A DNA stretch of 21,424 nt from an uncultured Eubacteriales bacterium (GTDB lineage: Bacteria > Bacillota > Clostridia > Peptostreptococcales > Anaerovoracaceae). The DNA lies in assembly GCA_902793875.1 (NCBI GenBank), contig CADBFL010000009.1, positions 1 to 21,424 on the forward strand, written 5' to 3'. The notes beneath the pieces are model-generated. The model was given only the letters and a program-made list of their open reading frames with translations, was not told the origin of the DNA and did no database searches. The translations under genes and the position numbers were made by a program. Position 1 is the first letter of the stretch. Each line of letters opens with the position of its first letter. Below are positions 18,801 to 21,424 of the stretch, in pieces.

Positions 18801-18849
18801 GCCTGCCCGCAAAGACCCTGTCCCGCGGGCCCAAAAACCCTCTATATAC

Positions 18850-18881
18850 ATTAATGCAGGTTGAAACCGCAGGGCATTAAT
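18850..18881. promoter_or_regulatory. Inverted repeat over the fba promoter
   Basis: ATTAATGC (18850-18857) and GCATTAAT (18874-18881) form a perfect 8-bp inverted repeat 24 bp apart, enclosing the -35 element. It looks like an operator for a dimeric regulator; which one cannot be told from the sequence. Confidence 0.5.
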
Positions 18882-18889
18882 CATATAAT
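18861..18889 (+). promoter_or_regulatory. Strong promoter of fba
   Basis: TTGAAA (18861-18866), a 17-nt spacer, TATAAT (18884-18889). One -35 mismatch and a perfect -10. It is followed by AAAGGAGGT (18908-18916) and ATG 18925. Confidence 0.85.
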
Positions 18890-18924
18890 ATACGCTGTAT
18901 GAGAATGTAAAGGAGGTACCATAT

Positions 18925-19893
18925 ATGCCACTCGTAACTTCAACAGAAATGTTCAAAAAAGCCTACGACGGCGGCTACGCCATCGGAGCTTTCAACGTCA
19001 ACAACATGGAGATCGTTCAGGGCATCACAGAGGCGGCCGGAGAACTCCGCAGCCCTGTCATACTGCAGGTGTCCAAGGGCGCCAGAGCCTACGCGAACCA
19101 CACATATCTGGTCAAGCTCGTAGAGGCTGCCGTCATAGAGAATCCTGACATCCCTATCGTTCTTCACCTTGACCACGGCGATTCCTTCGAGCTGTGCAAG
19201 AGCTGCATAGACGGAGGCTTCACATCGGTAATGATCGACATGAGTTCCAAGCCGTTCGAGGAGAACATCGCGGTCACAAAGCAGGTGGTCGAATACGCTC
19301 ACGCTCACGGCGTGGTGGTCGAGGCCGAACTCGGCACCCTTGAGGGAGTCGAGGACGAGGTCGTCGTCGAGGCGGGACAGGCTTCGTATACAAGACCTGA
19401 AGAGGTCGAGGAATTCGTTACAAGGACAGGCTGCGACTCGCTCGCCATCGCGATCGGGACATCGCACGGCGCATACAAGTTCAGACCTGAGCAGTGCACG
19501 AGAAACGAGAAGGGCGTGCTCGTACCTCCTCCGCTCCGCTTCGATGTGCTCGATGAGGTCGTGAAGAGACTGCCGGGATTCCCTATCGTGCTGCACGGCT
19601 CTTCCTCAGTTCCTCAGGAATTCGTGCAGATGGTCAACCAGTACGGCGGAAACATGCCTAACGCTATCGGCATTCCTGAAGAACAGCTCCGCCAGGCTGC
19701 AAGATCCGCGGTATGCAAGATCAACATCGATTCGGATATCCGCCTTGCCATGACGGGAAACATCCGCAAATACTTCGCCGAGCATCCTGATCACTTCGAT
19801 CCGCGCCAGTATCTCAAGCCGGCAAGACAGGCCGTGAAGGACATGGTCGCGCACAAGATCGTGAACGTGCTCGGATCGGACAACAAGATCTGA
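18925..19893 (+). CDS. fba: Class II fructose-1,6-bisphosphate aldolase
   Basis: This 322-residue zinc-dependent aldolase splits fructose-1,6-bisphosphate into glyceraldehyde-3-phosphate and dihydroxyacetone phosphate in glycolysis, and runs in reverse in gluconeogenesis. Class II marks: the catalytic D83 and zinc ligand H84 in LHLDHGDS, EAELGTLEG (133-141), zinc ligands H181 in GTSHG and H224 in LHGSSS, and the phosphate-binding region KINIDSDIR (265-273). The length is typical for the shorter class II type. A related tagatose-bisphosphate aldolase is possible but less likely, because no tagatose-pathway genes are nearby. The start is firm: AAAGGAGGT lies 8 nt upstream. It has its own strong promoter with an inverted repeat over it, so it is probably regulated and highly expressed. 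An ABC transporter gene follows after 35 bp. Confidence 0.93.
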   Translation: MPLVTSTEMFKKAYDGGYAIGAFNVNNMEIVQGITEAAGELRSPVILQVSKGARAYANHTYLVKLVEAAVIENPDIPIVLHLDHGDSFELCKSCIDGGFTSVMIDMSSKPFEENIAVTKQVVEYAHAHGVVVEAELGTLEGVEDEVVVEAGQASYTRPEEVEEFVTRTGCDSLAIAIGTSHGAYKFRPEQCTRNEKGVLVPPPLRFDVLDEVVKRLPGFPIVLHGSSSVPQEFVQMVNQYGGNMPNAIGIPEEQLRQAARSAVCKINIDSDIRLAMTGNIRKYFAEHPDHFDPRQYLKPARQAVKDMVAHKIVNVLGSDNKI

Positions 19894-19911
19894 ACATAAA
19901 ATAATTGACTT

Positions 19912-19917
19912 AAGGAG
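19912..19917 (+). promoter_or_regulatory. Ribosome binding site for the TTG start of the ABC gene
   Basis: AAGGAG, 11 nt before TTG 19929. An in-frame stop sits at 19911-19913, so no earlier start exists; the next in-frame ATG (19992) would cut into the ATPase N-terminus. Confidence 0.55.
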
Positions 19918-19928
19918 AACCTGATCCG

Positions 19929-21424
19929 TTGCCACACACAATAGAACTCAGAAAAGTATCCAAATACTATGCCGGCGAAGATTCCGTCAGCATGGGATTC
20001 TCGAGGATCGACCTCGATCTGGATATAGGTGAATTCGTAGCGATCACCGGTGAGAGCGGAAGCGGCAAGTCTACTCTTCTCAACGTAATAAGCGGACTCG
20101 ACACCTACGAAGAAGGCGAGATGTTCGTATGCGGAGAGGACACGACCGCTTACACCACCGAAGATTACGAACTCTACCGCAAGACATACATCGGAAATAT
20201 ATTTCAGGACTTCAACCTGATCAACAGCTACACGGTCTATCAGAACATCGAGGTCGTGATGCTGCTGAACGGAAAGAAGAGGAGCGAGTGCAGGGAGCGC
20301 ATACTCGAGCTGATAGACAAGGTCGGACTCAGCGAGTACAGGCGCACCAAGGTCTCGAAGCTTTCCGGAGGTCAGAAGCAGAGAGTAGCGATAGCGCGCG
20401 CCCTGGCAAAGGACGCGCCTATTATCGTTGCGGACGAGCCTACGGGCAACCTCGACAGCGTGTCCGCAGCGAGCGTCATGGAGACGCTCAGCAAGGTATC
20501 GGCCGATAAGCTGGTGGTGATAGTCACCCACAACTACGAACAGGCCGAGCCTTACGTGACGCGCAAGATCACCATGCACGACGGCAAGATCATCGAGGAC
20601 AAAAGGATCGCGCAGCCGAGGCTGGTCGAAGCCGAGACCCTGACGGACCCTACGGGGGCTGAACTCGGCGGGGATGAAAGACCGGGAAGAGCGGCGAGAT
20701 CCGGCGGAAGAGCATCAAGATCCGAGGTCGCCAGGCCCAAGAAGATGCGCTGGACTTCCGAGCTTCTGCTCGGAGTGCGAAATACCTTCAATATACCGGC
20801 GAAGTTCATACTGCTCTTCATCGTGTACTTCTTCGTGTCGACAGCGGTGCTGAGCCAGTACGCGACGACCAAGAACAGCATGCACGAAAGCGACCTTCTG
20901 GGCACGAATCCTTACTTCCTGAATGCGAGCTCCGACAGGATCATCGTAAAGAAAGCCGATGAGAGCAGCTTCGAGGACGCGGATTTCGATAAGGTCGTCA
21001 ATACTCCGAACATCAAGAGCATAGTGAAGAACGACCTTGCCGTGGACAGCGGGGTCAGCTTCACCATGGGAGATTTTTACATAGAAGGTCCGGTCATGCC
21101 GACGAGCCAGCTCACCGAAGATGAGATCTCGTACGGCCACATGCCGGAGAACGACTATGAGATCGTGATCAGACTCGATCCGACGAGCGACGCGCTCATC
21201 AGCGTCTCCAACAACAGCGAGGCGTATATCGGACAGAGCGTAGTCATGCAGGACATGAGCCAGATGCAGACCTACAGATTCGCAGAGCCTATAACGATCG
21301 CGGGGATCATAGTGGACGAGAACCTCAATGAGGACTCCGACTATTCGCTGTACGGATACTCGACAATATACACCAGCGATGCCGTCAGCAGCGAGCTCAT
21401 GATATCCATGATGGCGTCGATGTC
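19929..21424 (+). CDS. ABC transporter ATPase-permease fusion, partial (3' end outside window)
   Basis: Open to the end of the window, 498 codons seen. The LolD/MacB-type ATPase spans 1-225: Walker A GESGSGKST (41-49), Q-loop Q93, signature LSGGQ (145-149), Walker B IIVADE (165-170) and H201. A disordered Arg/Ser/Gly-rich linker (about 231-272) leads to one membrane helix (about 291-310) and the start of a large extracytoplasmic domain, as in MacB-like permeases. The remaining membrane helices should lie beyond the window. Single-chain ATPase-permease fusions of this kind occur in Clostridia; substrates may be peptides, lipids or antimicrobials, but none can be named here. The start is TTG. 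It is 35 bp after fba and may be cotranscribed with it by read-through, since no separate promoter or terminator is seen between them. Confidence 0.85.
   Translation, partial: MPHTIELRKVSKYYAGEDSVSMGFSRIDLDLDIGEFVAITGESGSGKSTLLNVISGLDTYEEGEMFVCGEDTTAYTTEDYELYRKTYIGNIFQDFNLINSYTVYQNIEVVMLLNGKKRSECRERILELIDKVGLSEYRRTKVSKLSGGQKQRVAIARALAKDAPIIVADEPTGNLDSVSAASVMETLSKVSADKLVVIVTHNYEQAEPYVTRKITMHDGKIIEDKRIAQPRLVEAETLTDPTGAELGGDERPGRAARSGGRASRSEVARPKKMRWTSELLLGVRNTFNIPAKFILLFIVYFFVSTAVLSQYATTKNSMHESDLLGTNPYFLNASSDRIIVKKADESSFEDADFDKVVNTPNIKSIVKNDLAVDSGVSFTMGDFYIEGPVMPTSQLTEDEISYGHMPENDYEIVIRLDPTSDALISVSNNSEAYIGQSVVMQDMSQMQTYRFAEPITIAGIIVDENLNEDSDYSLYGYSTIYTSDAVSSELMISMMASM

Noticed and set aside
18695..18880. 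Small plus-strand open frame between the surface gene and fba
   Set aside because: It runs through the terminator and promoter, has no ribosome binding site, and its similarity to the region after PFOR is only the shared terminator.

Overview
The window reads as chromosomal DNA of an anaerobic, fermentative Clostridia-type Firmicute. Coding DNA is moderately GC-rich and intergenic promoters are AT-rich. Evidence for this: pyruvate:ferredoxin oxidoreductase and acetate kinase side by side; strong AGGAGG-type ribosome binding sites with TTG and GTG starts; UUCG-loop terminators; and several families (ArsP_2/putative Mn exporter, LytS-type kinase with an SARP-like regulator, DUF2804) that I know mainly from Clostridia. 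A family such as Anaerovoracaceae or Lachnospiraceae is possible, but sequence reading alone cannot settle it. I see no tRNA, rRNA, CRISPR, insertion sequence or phage gene.

Layout. (1) 1-1023, a DUF2804 protein on the plus strand. (2) 1110-2402, a minus-strand two-gene operon: an SPFH/band-7 membrane protein followed by a small Arc-type ribbon-helix-helix protein. Its promoter carries four iterated ATATCA motifs. (3) 2602-6912, a divergent plus-strand five-gene operon: response regulator, LytS-type histidine kinase, ArsP_2-family metal exporter, zinc-ribbon protein and a Lys/Glu-rich membrane protein with a His/Glu tail. It ends at a bidirectional terminator. (4) 7034-9695, a divergent two-component pair: a PhoB-like regulator on minus and an NtrB-like sensor kinase with a TTG start on plus. 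(5) 9878-14848, acetate kinase then PFOR, separated by a 103-bp imperfect palindrome and an AT-rich, palindrome-rich leader. (6) 15082-18668, a large secreted Gly-rich surface protein whose C-terminal beta-domain and Fn3 region lies in another frame, so the gene is broken. It is bracketed by two nearly identical terminators. (7) 18925-19893, class II fructose-bisphosphate aldolase behind a near-consensus promoter. (8) 19929-end, an ABC ATPase-permease fusion running off the window.

How they work together. AckA and PFOR are two steps of pyruvate-to-acetate fermentation; the phosphotransacetylase between them is not here. Fba supplies glycolysis upstream of pyruvate. The most system-like locus is the 2602-6912 operon, which joins sensing (kinase and regulator), metal export and two uncharacterised proteins with likely metal ligands. 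I infer a metal-stress or metal-homeostasis module; this grouping is a hypothesis. The SPFH/RHH operon looks self-regulated.
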